Source: DATFTE01 sp963840665
GTDB lineage: Bacteria > Acidobacteriota > Terriglobia > Terriglobales > Acidobacteriaceae
Reading direction: 5' to 3'
Length of the DNA stretch: 64,000 nt
NCBI GenBank assembly: GCA_963840665.1
Contig: CAWIZO010000006.1
Location: forward strand, 372,001-436,000
Shown: positions 25,186 to 32,716 of the stretch, one piece after another
How the letters are laid out: each line of letters begins with the position of its first letter
Numbering within the stretch: the stretch's first letter is position 1
Translations under genes and position numbers: made by a program
Notes under the pieces: model-generated
Databases searched by the model: none
Seen by the model: only the letters and a program-made list of their open reading frames with translations
Told to the model about the DNA's origin: nothing

Positions 25186-26364
25186 CTATCTGGCACGGCG
25201 GAACGTGATATCTCCGGTGGTCGTGAGCACTTTGAGCACCGGGCCGCCGCCATTCAAATTTCCTTCGGCGGTGTAGGTCTTAGGACCATAGTCGCCTTCG
25301 GCGGTAATGCGAATTTCAGGAATATCGGAGCGGATCTGGTGGCCGTTCGCCACTTCAATCGAGGCACGGATCGTCAGGTGCACATCCGAAGCAAGATAGA
25401 CCGTGATGTCGCCCGCAGAAGTTTCCAGCTGCGAGTCGCTGCGATCGCCAGTTCCGGCGACGAACTTGGCGACAATTCCACCCGCGCCAGTTTCCGCCCG
25501 AGCAGAAGGAACGCCGTTTAACTCGATCGATCCGCCGCCCGTGTTGGCGCGCACCGGGCCTTTGGCCGAAGCCAAACGCAGGCTGCCGCCGCCCGTCTCC
25601 ATTTCGACCGGGCCATTGATATCCCCCAGATCGATATTGCCCCCGCCGGTAGTGGCTTTCACGTGCCCGTCGCACTTTTCCAGATGAATGCTGCCGCCGC
25701 CGGTTTCGAGAATCGCTCCCTGCGAGCCGGAAAGAATGATGAGACTGCCGCCGCCACTCTCGGCGTCGATCTTGCCCTTGGCGTCCTGGACCTTGATGCT
25801 GCCCCCGCCGGTGTGCAGGCTCACATCGCTGCCAGCTGAGCCCACGTCAATGCTGCCGCCGCCGGTCTCGGCATTGATAACTCCGCCGATATCCTTAAGC
25901 TGAATGCTGCCGCCGCCGCTCTGCGCATCAACACGCCCGGCAATGCCCGTCGTGGAAACGCTGCCCCCGTCGGTTTCGACTTTCACGGCATCCATTGCTC
26001 GCGGTACGTTCACTACGAATTCACCGGAAAATTTGTGAACGTGGCCGCCCTGCCAGTCGGCGACAATCCAGGCTGTATCCCCGCGCACGTAAGCGCTGAC
26101 CTTATAGGAATCGAACTCCTGACGCGCGGCTTCTTCCGACGAAGTATAAGCATGATTGCGAATCACGTAAGCGATGTTCTGCGAGCCGCCTTCCACACGT
26201 ACCGAGCCCACGTCCACTTTCACCCGGAGATTCTTTGCCGTCGCCAGAGATCCAGTGATCTCCTGCGTCCAGTTGCCGCCATCACGATAAACGCGGGACT
26301 GCTGCGCCACTGCCAGAGGCAGAAACACCAACAACACCGCAACGAGCTTAGAGAGTCTCTTCAA
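25186..26364 (-). CDS. DUF4097 (LiaG-like/adhesin-type) beta-helix protein
   Basis: The 392-residue protein has a signal peptide (MKRLSKLVAVLLVFLPLAVAQ) and a body built from about nine repeats of 19-20 residues with the core TGGGSI(D/E/K)hxxh. This is the right-handed beta-solenoid style of DUF4097. It lies 10 nt upstream of the PDZ gene and downstream of the sigma and anti-sigma genes. The context suggests a cell-envelope protein produced with a stress regulon. The repetitive codons (GGCGGC...) also make long antisense frames, which are shadows. Confidence 0.85.
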   Translation of the reverse strand: MKRLSKLVAVLLVFLPLAVAQQSRVYRDGGNWTQEITGSLATAKNLRVKVDVGSVRVEGGSQNIAYVIRNHAYTSSEEAARQEFDSYKVSAYVRGDTAWIVADWQGGHVHKFSGEFVVNVPRAMDAVKVETDGGSVSTTGIAGRVDAQSGGGSIQLKDIGGVINAETGGGSIDVGSAGSDVSLHTGGGSIKVQDAKGKIDAESGGGSLIILSGSQGAILETGGGSIHLEKCDGHVKATTGGGNIDLGDINGPVEMETGGGSLRLASAKGPVRANTGGGSIELNGVPSARAETGAGGIVAKFVAGTGDRSDSQLETSAGDITVYLASDVHLTIRASIEVANGHQIRSDIPEIRITAEGDYGPKTYTAEGNLNGGGPVLKVLTTTGDITFRRAR

Positions 26365-26417
26365 AGCTTCCTTCCGTTTCTATCCTTACCCACGACATCC
26401 GAATTCGTAATCTGCCC

Positions 26418-27347
26418 CTAGTCGATCTCCGGCACCTGGGCCAGCACCCTGCGAGCTTCCGCCTTGATGTACTGGTTCTGATCGTTTTCCGCCAGCCGTT
26501 GCAGCACCACGCGGACGCTGCTATCCGCCTTTACCGGTTCAATCAACCGCAACGCTTCCGTGCGCACTCCAGGATTAGCATCGTTCATCAACGCTTCCAG
26601 AACCACATCGCGAACCCGCACATCGTCTTTCACATACGGACCCAGGCTGTCGATCGCCTTCAACCGCACGCCGGGATTCGAGTCATAGCGCAACGCATAA
26701 ATCAGCGCTTCGCGGACATGGGAATCGTTCGGCGTCTGCGTCAGCAGATCGACCGAATCCATGCGCACGCCGGAATTGTAGTTGTTGCGCGCGGCAAACA
26801 GCAGCAACTGCTGGATGCGGGCATCGTTCAGCGAGCCTTGCGCCTCCTGTGTGGAGAGCGTGTTGTATTTGATTGTGACTTGATTGGATCCCGGCTCCTG
26901 GGTCACCGACTGAATTCCGGCGATGCTGGCCTCTGAAGGAGCCGCTACCACTTCCGGGGGATTCGTGTTCTTGTTGTGAAGCATCTGGTAAGTCACGCCG
27001 ACGCCGCCACCAAAGCCGACCATCAGAATCGCAGCGGCCAGCGCGGGAGAGAAGCGAACCTGATGCAGCCACGCCGCCGGATCGAAGATCAACCGGTTCC
27101 AGAATCCGCCCTGCTCGGCTGTTTCCAGAGCTTCCTGCAAACGCATGCGCGAGGAAGCCAGCAGATTTGGCGATGGCTCTTCCACCGCGATCTGCGAGAC
27201 TGTAGCGTGGAACTTGCGTCCTGCCTTCAGTTCGGCCGCGCACCCCGTGCAACGCGCTACGTGCTGTTCCAGTTCATAACGAGCGTCATCGGCCAGCTCG
27301 TTGTAGATATACAGCATGATATTTTCTTGAACCCATTCGCATTTCAT
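26418..27347 (-). CDS. Zinc-finger anti-sigma factor fused to HEAT repeats
   Basis: The 309-residue protein begins with an anti-sigma zinc finger (Cys3, then HVARCTGCAAEL, an HxxxCxxC site at about residues 29-37). A membrane helix follows at about 95-117 (ALAAAILMVGFGGGVGVTY). The periplasmic part carries four or five HEAT-type repeats of about 31 residues (VREALIYALRYDSNPGVRLKA and relatives). It lies 34 nt downstream of an ECF sigma gene, the normal arrangement for a cognate pair. HEAT repeats on the outer side would be the sensor or a protein-docking surface. Confidence 0.88.
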   Translation of the reverse strand: MKCEWVQENIMLYIYNELADDARYELEQHVARCTGCAAELKAGRKFHATVSQIAVEEPSPNLLASSRMRLQEALETAEQGGFWNRLIFDPAAWLHQVRFSPALAAAILMVGFGGGVGVTYQMLHNKNTNPPEVVAAPSEASIAGIQSVTQEPGSNQVTIKYNTLSTQEAQGSLNDARIQQLLLFAARNNYNSGVRMDSVDLLTQTPNDSHVREALIYALRYDSNPGVRLKAIDSLGPYVKDDVRVRDVVLEALMNDANPGVRTEALRLIEPVKADSSVRVVLQRLAENDQNQYIKAEARRVLAQVPEID

Positions 27348-27381
27348 AATTGCATCCCCTCGGCGGGGACTAGATTAGTTG

Positions 27382-27978
27382 TCATCGCATATCCGCCAGC
27401 GTGCCACGCAACTTCTGCGTCGCACGAAATAAAGTATTTTTCGCCGTCTCTTCGGTCGTATTCAAAATCTCGCCCACCGTCCGCAACTTCAGTCCTTGAT
27501 AATGCTTGAGTTCGAAAACCATGCGCTCGCGGGGGGTAAGTTTCTCCAGCGCCTGGTTAATGCGTGTGCCCAGCTCGCGGCGCATCAAGTCGCGTTCCGG
27601 ATTCGCCCCGGCCCGCGCATCGGGCACCTGATCGAGCAGATCGTACGATTCGCCATCCGCGTCCGTTGCCACCGGAGCGTCTTCCTTGCGCACTTGCTTC
27701 TTCCGCAGGTGATCGAGACAAAGGTTGGTCACGATGCGGTAGATCCAGGTGTAGAAGGAGCACTCGAAGCGGAAATTAGCCACGCTCTTGTAGGCCTTCA
27801 GAAACGCGTCCTGGTAAATGTCCTGGGCTTCGTGTTCCGATCCCGTCAGGTGCATGGCAAGACGTAAGACTGCCTGGTCGTAGTGCCGCACGAGTTCCTC
27901 GAAGGCAGCGCGGTTGCCGCGTTGCGCCTCGCGAACCAGCATCGTATCGTCGATTCGCCCTAAACTATGCCCAGCCAT
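27382..27978 (-). CDS. ECF RNA polymerase sigma factor (RpoE-like)
   Basis: The likely start at 27978 gives 198 residues (MAGHSLGRIDDTMLVREAQRG). Region 2 is clear: YQDAFLKAYKSVANFR, then FYTWIYRIVTNLCLDHLRKK. Region 4 ends LTPRERMVFELKHYQGL plus EILNTTEETAKNTLFRATQKLR. The frame is open to 28326, but the extra residues are not sigma-like. It heads an operon with a zinc-finger/HEAT anti-sigma, a DUF4097 protein and a PDZ protein. It presumably transcribes its own operon; I could not identify the -35/-10 pair with confidence. Confidence 0.92.
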   Translation of the reverse strand: MAGHSLGRIDDTMLVREAQRGNRAAFEELVRHYDQAVLRLAMHLTGSEHEAQDIYQDAFLKAYKSVANFRFECSFYTWIYRIVTNLCLDHLRKKQVRKEDAPVATDADGESYDLLDQVPDARAGANPERDLMRRELGTRINQALEKLTPRERMVFELKHYQGLKLRTVGEILNTTEETAKNTLFRATQKLRGTLADMR

Positions 27979-28279
27979 CTCGCCCCGCGTATTGGGGTTC
28001 TGGGAACTGCCGCTTCGATCCTCTTCGGCACGCCTTACGTCCGCAGAGGAACCCTTGCCAACCGCAAATGGAACCGCCCAAGCACCGGCCGGCATGATCT
28101 CTATCCTCGCTATTCCCGGGGCCATACCGTGCATCCCGGGTGGCATAGCTATGGACGGCCCAGTACCCGAACCGTGAGCAGAAATTATAGGGGTTTGGCA
28201 GGATTCGTGCTGAAAGGGGAGGGGGTGGATGTGTCCGCAGCCGCAGGTGTTTGAGGTCATTCGTGGTAAAGTCTGTCCG

Positions 28280-28522
28280 ATGGTAGTCACGGTTAACATT
28301 CCGGACGAATTGGCAGCCGCCGCCAAGGCCCGCGGACTGTCCCTTGAAGGCTATGTCCAGGAGATCTTGGCTCAACAATTAGCACGATTAGCGGAGCGGC
28401 GGCAGCCCCGCACTCCTGAAGAAATTCGTGCTTGGCTCGACTCTCTGGCCCAGTTCTCCGATAAGATCCCGCCATTACCCGAGACCATCTCTCGGGAATG
28501 GCTTTATCAGGATCACGACTAG
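28280..28522 (+). CDS. VapB-like antitoxin
   Basis: The 80-residue protein begins with a DNA-binding-type strand and helix (MVVTVNIPDELAAAAKARGL), typical of ribbon-helix-helix or AbrB-adjacent antitoxins, and ends in a proline- and tryptophan-containing tail (PPLPETISREWLY) that would wrap the toxin. Its stop codon abuts the start of a PIN-domain gene. The frame is open from 28229, but the ATG at 28280 gives the family N terminus. No strong ribosome-binding site is seen. Confidence 0.75.
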   Translation: MVVTVNIPDELAAAAKARGLSLEGYVQEILAQQLARLAERRQPRTPEEIRAWLDSLAQFSDKIPPLPETISREWLYQDHD

Positions 28523-28879
28523 ATGGCGATTGCGTCGTGTCTCGTAGATACGAAGATTCTCCTACGAATGACTCGGCGCTCCGATCCGCAGTATCAAATT
28601 GTAGACACAGCACTTTCGCAGCTGGCTTCCAAAGGCACGAGTCTTCACTACACCCACCAGAATATTGCTGAGCTTTGGAACGCGATGACGCGCCCCTTAT
28701 CGCGAAATGGTTTGGGATTGACAGTTGCTGAGGCCGCACGGGAAGTTGTTGCAATCGAGACCGGCATGACTTTGTTACCCGATGGCGAGACCGTTTATCG
28801 AGAGTGGCGCAGGATTGTGCTGCACCACAATGTTCAAGGCGTGCAGGTGCACGATGCTCGGTTGGCAGCGGCGATGTAG
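28523..28879 (+). CDS. PIN-domain (VapC-like) toxin, prematurely truncated
   Basis: The 118-residue product has the PIN acidic residues LVDTKILLR (Asp9; the usual Asn is Lys), NIAELWNAM (Glu) and VHDARLAAAM (Asp). It stops at TAG where the family continues. The same frame resumes immediately as THILTLNVTDFKRFDGL and ends naturally at 28978, for 151 residues in all. A single CAG-to-TAG change explains this. The lost segment carries the last strand and the fourth acidic site, so RNase activity is doubtful. The antitoxin upstream is intact. Confidence 0.75.
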   Translation: MAIASCLVDTKILLRMTRRSDPQYQIVDTALSQLASKGTSLHYTHQNIAELWNAMTRPLSRNGLGLTVAEAAREVVAIETGMTLLPDGETVYREWRRIVLHHNVQGVQVHDARLAAAM

Positions 28880-29003
28880 TCCAGGCGTACCCACATCCTC
28901 ACATTGAACGTTACTGACTTCAAACGCTTTGATGGTCTTACGGCCGTACACCCAGGCGACGAAAAAAGCCGCGCCTAGCATGGAACCGATCTCGAGGAAA
29001 TAA

Positions 29004-29519
29004 GTGGAAGCCTTCAAGATCGCCCTAACCTGCATCGCCGCCGCAATCCTCTACGGCATCATCCACGATCAGTTCACCGCGCGAATCTGCGTCGAATATT
29101 TCACGATTTTTCACCCCCCGGTCTTTCCGACGCAATCCCCAACATGGCTGGGCATCGGATGGGGCGTCATCGCCACCTGGTGGGTAGGAGCGTTCTTCTC
29201 GATTCCGATGATCCTTGCGGCTCGCGCTGGTTCGCACCCCGTGTTGCGCGCTTCAGAGGTGAGGCGCCCCATCGGCATGCTGCTTGTTTTCATGGCGCTC
29301 TGCGCAGTGGTTTTCGGGCTACTGGGATATCTCCTCGCTCGACGAGGACTGATCAATACGGATTGGCTGAGCTTCTCAGACTCACCCACCGTGCGCGCAC
29401 GCTTCATGGCCGATTGGTGGGCACATAGCGCGTCCTACGCCGGCGCGTTCGTCGGAGGCACAATCGTGTGCATCATGACGTACCGGAAACGACTAAGAAA
29501 GCAGTCCGTCCTCACTTGA
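29004..29519 (+). CDS. Four-helix membrane protein of unknown function
   Basis: The 171-residue product starts at a GTG with GAGGAAATA just upstream. Four membrane helices are apparent (residues about 5-22, 48-70, 92-112 and 146-163). Polar loops contain HDQFTARICVEYF and DWWAHSASYAG, with histidines and tryptophans near the membrane that may be conserved. I recognise no named family. It stands alone between the broken PIN gene and a convergent esterase gene. Confidence 0.65.
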   Translation: MEAFKIALTCIAAAILYGIIHDQFTARICVEYFTIFHPPVFPTQSPTWLGIGWGVIATWWVGAFFSIPMILAARAGSHPVLRASEVRRPIGMLLVFMALCAVVFGLLGYLLARRGLINTDWLSFSDSPTVRARFMADWWAHSASYAGAFVGGTIVCIMTYRKRLRKQSVLT

Positions 29520-29545
29520 GCGCGAGGCGCAGTTTTCCGTGAACG

Positions 29546-30382
29546 CTAGTTCTGCAGAGCCTTAGAAAAAAGCCAGGGAAATAATTTTGGTTCATCGTAG
29601 GCTTTGTTCCAGCAGGGATGCCCCACCCCCGGATATTCCGTGTAGTGCACTTCCGCTCCGGCCTGTTTCATGGCTTCGCTCATCCGTTGTGACTCGATGA
29701 CGGGAACAATGTCATCGTCGGCCCCATGAAAGATCCAGACTGGGGTCTTGCCAACTCGCTTGGCGGCGTCCAGGTAGCTTGCGGGTGAATCAGGCGGTGT
29801 GACTTTTGCAAGATCGGGGTAAGCGTTTCTTGCCGCGGCAGGCGGACGAATTCCTCCGCAAATCACCACCAGCGCGGCGAACGTTCCTGGATACTTCTGA
29901 GCCAGATGCCAGGCGCCATATCCGCCCATCGACAGTCCGGTGAGATAGGTGCGATTGGTATCCCCGTGGAATTCCCGCGTCGCCTCCGCCAGTGCTCTCA
30001 TTGCCAGGTCGTCCATGGGTGGCAGAATCCACCAGAGATTCTTTACGCACTGCGGCATGACCACGATTGCCTCAATCGCACTACGGTTCGAGCGGATGGC
30101 TGTGCCAATACCGACGTCGGTTTGCAGCAAGCCGTCGGTGCCGCGCTCGCCGGCACCATGAAGAGCAAGAATGACCGGCCACTTCTTGCGAGGCGTCCAA
30201 TCTTCCGGAAGGAAGACCTGGTATTTGTAATTCACGGACTGAATGGTCGTCGTGCGGTCGATGAAGCCGGTCTCATGCTTTCTGGCTTGAGCTGGGAGCG
30301 GAAGCAGCACACCAAGAAACAAAAATGCGATCGAGAGTCTTGAAAAAACGGCCAATGATACCTCCGAGGCCGACTTTAGCAT
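29546..30382 (-). CDS. Secreted alpha/beta-hydrolase, esterase/PHB-depolymerase-like
   Basis: From the ATG at 30382 the protein has a signal peptide (LAVFSRLSIAFLFLGVLLPL then AQA). The hydrolase fold shows the oxyanion segment ALHGAGERG, the nucleophile elbow GLSMGGYGAW near residue 150, an Asp in FHGADDDIVP and a catalytic His in YPGVGHPCWN. This is the pattern of secreted carbohydrate-ester or polyester hydrolases that follow the feruloyl-esterase/PHB-depolymerase plan. The frame is open to 30475, but that extension lacks signal-peptide character. It is divergent from the OpgC-like gene. Confidence 0.83.
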   Translation of the reverse strand: MLKSASEVSLAVFSRLSIAFLFLGVLLPLPAQARKHETGFIDRTTTIQSVNYKYQVFLPEDWTPRKKWPVILALHGAGERGTDGLLQTDVGIGTAIRSNRSAIEAIVVMPQCVKNLWWILPPMDDLAMRALAEATREFHGDTNRTYLTGLSMGGYGAWHLAQKYPGTFAALVVICGGIRPPAAARNAYPDLAKVTPPDSPASYLDAAKRVGKTPVWIFHGADDDIVPVIESQRMSEAMKQAGAEVHYTEYPGVGHPCWNKAYDEPKLFPWLFSKALQN

Positions 30383-30467
30383 GTCATTTTGCGTAAAGTC
30401 CCGTAGCGTTTTGTATTTGAGCGCGAAACCCGAGTGACAGTTGGCTGCGATCTGGCATCTGAAGGTG

Positions 30468-31643
30468 ATGTCCACGGGACGCCGACTGGAACTGGACGCA
30501 ACGCGGGGATTGATGCTGGTGTGGATCGCCCTGACCCATTTGCCGACTGCCGCGAGTTCATGGGTAAATCAACCATTTGGTTTCGTGGGAGCGGCCGAGG
30601 GTTTCATTTTTCTTTCCGCGCTGTTCACGGGACGCATTTATTTCCGCATCGCCGAGCGCGACGGCTATCCAGCGATGGAGCGCAAGTTGTGGGCGCGCAT
30701 CTTCCGTTTGTATGGCTATCACATGCTCCTCCTGGCTTTTGCATTCCTGGTCGCGGTCCCCATTGCGGCCCACGGCAACCGGCCCGGGCTTCACAATCTT
30801 CTGGATTTTTACTTCAATGCCGGGCCTAAGCAAGCGGTCACTGAAGCCGCCCTGCTGATTTATCGGCCGCCTTTGCTCGATATCCTCCCGATGTACATCA
30901 TGTTTCTTTTCTTCACCTCCATCGCGGTTCCGCTGGCGCGGAGGATTGGATGGAAACCGATCCTATGGACCTCTTTCGCTTTCTGGGCGCTCGCCCAGTT
31001 CGGCTTCCGCGCCGCTGAACACACATTCATGATGCGATACATTCCTACGCGGATTCCTTTGAACGAGATGGGTTCCTTCGACCTATGGGCTTGGCAATTG
31101 CTCTGGTTTGTGGGTGTGTGGCTCGGCGTGCGTTGGGCTCAGGATACGTTGCCCATTGAATCGTGGGCCAGGAGGGCGGCCGTTCCGGCGGCAGTGATCG
31201 CTCTAGCGTGTTTCATCATGCGGCGAAAAATTGCTCATGGGTTACAACTGGGCGCATTCGAGTTTCTCTTTGATAAGTGGCATCTCGGACCGGTCAGAAT
31301 GCTCGATTTCGCGGCAGTCGCAGCGTTGCTAATCCTTTCGCAACGGGTTACGAAAGCGGCAGCGGTAAGACCTCTAGTCCTGTTGGGACAATCTTCGCTG
31401 CAAGTCTTCTGTGTACATCTTCTATTTTGCTTTGCGGGTCTGACACTCCTGGGTAATGCGTCGATGCTGAGTGGATGGCGTCAAGTTGGGCTCTTGACCG
31501 TCACATTTACGGGGATGTTAATCACCGCGAAAATTTTCTCGAAGGCCGAGGCCAAAACCGAAGCGCCGAGGAACATGAAGCATCTTCCCCCTCGCAAACC
31601 GGAATCCCAGTTCATTATCGACAGGACACAGAAAGCCAGATGA
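30468..31643 (+). CDS. OpgC-like membrane acyltransferase
   Basis: The 391-residue protein starts at the ATG at 30468, with GAAGGTG upstream. It opens RRLELDATRGLMLVWIALTH, the OpgC/acyltransferase-3 signature, and has about ten membrane helices with FVGAAEGFIFLSALFTGRIY typical of OpgC. OpgC succinylates osmoregulated periplasmic glucans in Proteobacteria; here the acceptor is unknown, because no opgG or opgH is adjacent. The C-terminal tail (residues 360-391) is soluble and basic. Confidence 0.83.
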   Translation: MSTGRRLELDATRGLMLVWIALTHLPTAASSWVNQPFGFVGAAEGFIFLSALFTGRIYFRIAERDGYPAMERKLWARIFRLYGYHMLLLAFAFLVAVPIAAHGNRPGLHNLLDFYFNAGPKQAVTEAALLIYRPPLLDILPMYIMFLFFTSIAVPLARRIGWKPILWTSFAFWALAQFGFRAAEHTFMMRYIPTRIPLNEMGSFDLWAWQLLWFVGVWLGVRWAQDTLPIESWARRAAVPAAVIALACFIMRRKIAHGLQLGAFEFLFDKWHLGPVRMLDFAAVAALLILSQRVTKAAAVRPLVLLGQSSLQVFCVHLLFCFAGLTLLGNASMLSGWRQVGLLTVTFTGMLITAKIFSKAEAKTEAPRNMKHLPPRKPESQFIIDRTQKAR

Positions 31644-31703
31644 GCGGATCTAAGACGTCCAGCAGTGGACGCCACCGAAGCCAGACCTCGGGGGGCCGGC
31701 GAT

Positions 31704-32339
31704 TCACAAATACAACTGCTTAGGCCATCGCTCGACTGGCAGTTTTCTCCGAATCGATTCGCGCGTCCATTCGACATAAAATACCGGATACAGGCAGGAG
31801 ATGAGCAGCCAACTCCACTGGAGCGTCTTACGGCCGAAGATGATCGCAAACATCCCGACGACCACCACCCATTTTGCGGCGCGCACGATGCGTCCGCGAG
31901 AGAGCGTGTAGATGGGCAGATAGGGCAGCAGAAACAACGTGCTCATGCAGATGGCGACCGAAATCATGACTCGGGCGGCTTCGATTTTGCCGTGGCGAAT
32001 TTCGAAGGCGCTGGCCAAGAGTGTCGTCAAGGGAATTCCCAGGAGCGTCCACTTCAAGCACGGACGCGAGCAGAAGAAGTTTGCTTCCGAGTTCCCCTTG
32101 CGAAGCATCGCCGCTTCGGCAGACGTCAGAAGCACCCTGCGATACTGACAGTTCGCGGCCTTTGGATCACCGAGCGCGGCGACGGCAGATTGATCGGCTT
32201 CTTCGACAGTCGCGCCCGCGTCGATCGCGGCTTCGTGCGCCGACTCATAATGCTGCTCGATTTCACTTCTCACTTGCGTCGCGGACTCCCGCGACAGTTT
32301 CCTCGTTGCTTGCGCTAACCAGATCTCTAATGAACTCAT
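31704..32339 (-). CDS. Permease-prefix/DUF1700-like membrane protein, partner of PadR
   Basis: The first 70 residues (SLEIWLAQATRKLSRESATQVRSE...HYESAHEAAIDAGATVEEADQSAVAALGDP) are the helical prefix domain found at the start of PadR-controlled permeases. Four membrane helices follow. The gene begins 4 nt after the PadR stop, so the two are cotranscribed. Standalone PadR plus prefix-domain membrane protein pairs are common in Acidobacteriota. The transported substrate, if any, is unknown. Confidence 0.78.
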   Translation of the reverse strand: MSSLEIWLAQATRKLSRESATQVRSEIEQHYESAHEAAIDAGATVEEADQSAVAALGDPKAANCQYRRVLLTSAEAAMLRKGNSEANFFCSRPCLKWTLLGIPLTTLLASAFEIRHGKIEAARVMISVAICMSTLFLLPYLPIYTLSRGRIVRAAKWVVVVGMFAIIFGRKTLQWSWLLISCLYPVFYVEWTRESIRRKLPVERWPKQLYL

Positions 32340-32342
32340 CGC

Positions 32343-32654
32343 CTATGCCTCCGCCAAAAGACTCGTGACCACCCGCGATAATTGCTGCCACTCCTCGCGA
32401 TTTTTCGCCAGAACCTTGCGCCCCGATTTGGTGATGCGGTAGTAACGCCGGGGCCGACCACGCTCGACGTCGTCATAAGACTCAACCGATCCCTCGTTTT
32501 CCAGTTTGTGCAGCGCGGGATACAGCGTGCCTTCCTTGAAATCGAGCACGCCCTCGGACCGCTCTTTGATCTGCTGGGCGATGCGGTAGCCGTGGGCGGG
32601 CTCGTTTTCCAGAGCCTTCAAGATCAGTGTCGGCAGCGTTCCTTTGAAATTCAT
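32343..32654 (-). CDS. PadR-family transcriptional regulator
   Basis: The 103-residue protein MNFKGTLPTLILKALENEPA... is a short PadR: winged helix at about residues 10-75 with EGTLYPALHKLENEG and RPRRYYRITKSGRKVL, then a C-terminal dimerisation helix. The frame extends upstream, but the ATG at 32654 gives the full family N terminus. It is followed by a prefix-domain membrane protein, and preceded by a good sigma70-type promoter overlapped by an inverted repeat, suggesting autoregulation. Confidence 0.92.
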   Translation of the reverse strand: MNFKGTLPTLILKALENEPAHGYRIAQQIKERSEGVLDFKEGTLYPALHKLENEGSVESYDDVERGRPRRYYRITKSGRKVLAKNREEWQQLSRVVTSLLAEA

Positions 32655-32678
32655 CTTATACCTATTATTCCGATGCAT

Positions 32679-32707
32679 AGGATACAAAATAACAGGGGAC
32701 TTGTCAA
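32679..32707 (-). promoter_or_regulatory. Promoter of the PadR operon with an overlapping inverted repeat
   Basis: On the minus strand TTGACA and TATCCT are separated by exactly 17 nt. The inverted repeat TATCCTAT / ATAGGTATA (arms around 32677-32684 and 32657-32665) overlaps the -10 box and the start region, as a self-repressor site would. The ATG of padR lies 25 nt downstream of the -10 box. Confidence 0.65.
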
Positions 32708-32716
32708 TAAGAGCTT

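Noticed and set aside
25500..25950. DNA tandem repeat of CCGCCGCC blocks as a mobile or structural element
   Set aside because: It is fully explained by the GGGSI protein repeats of the DUF4097 gene.
28880..29003. Separate small gene after the truncated PIN toxin
   Set aside because: The codons continue the PIN domain in register (LTLNVTDFKRF), so it is the remnant of the toxin and not a new gene.
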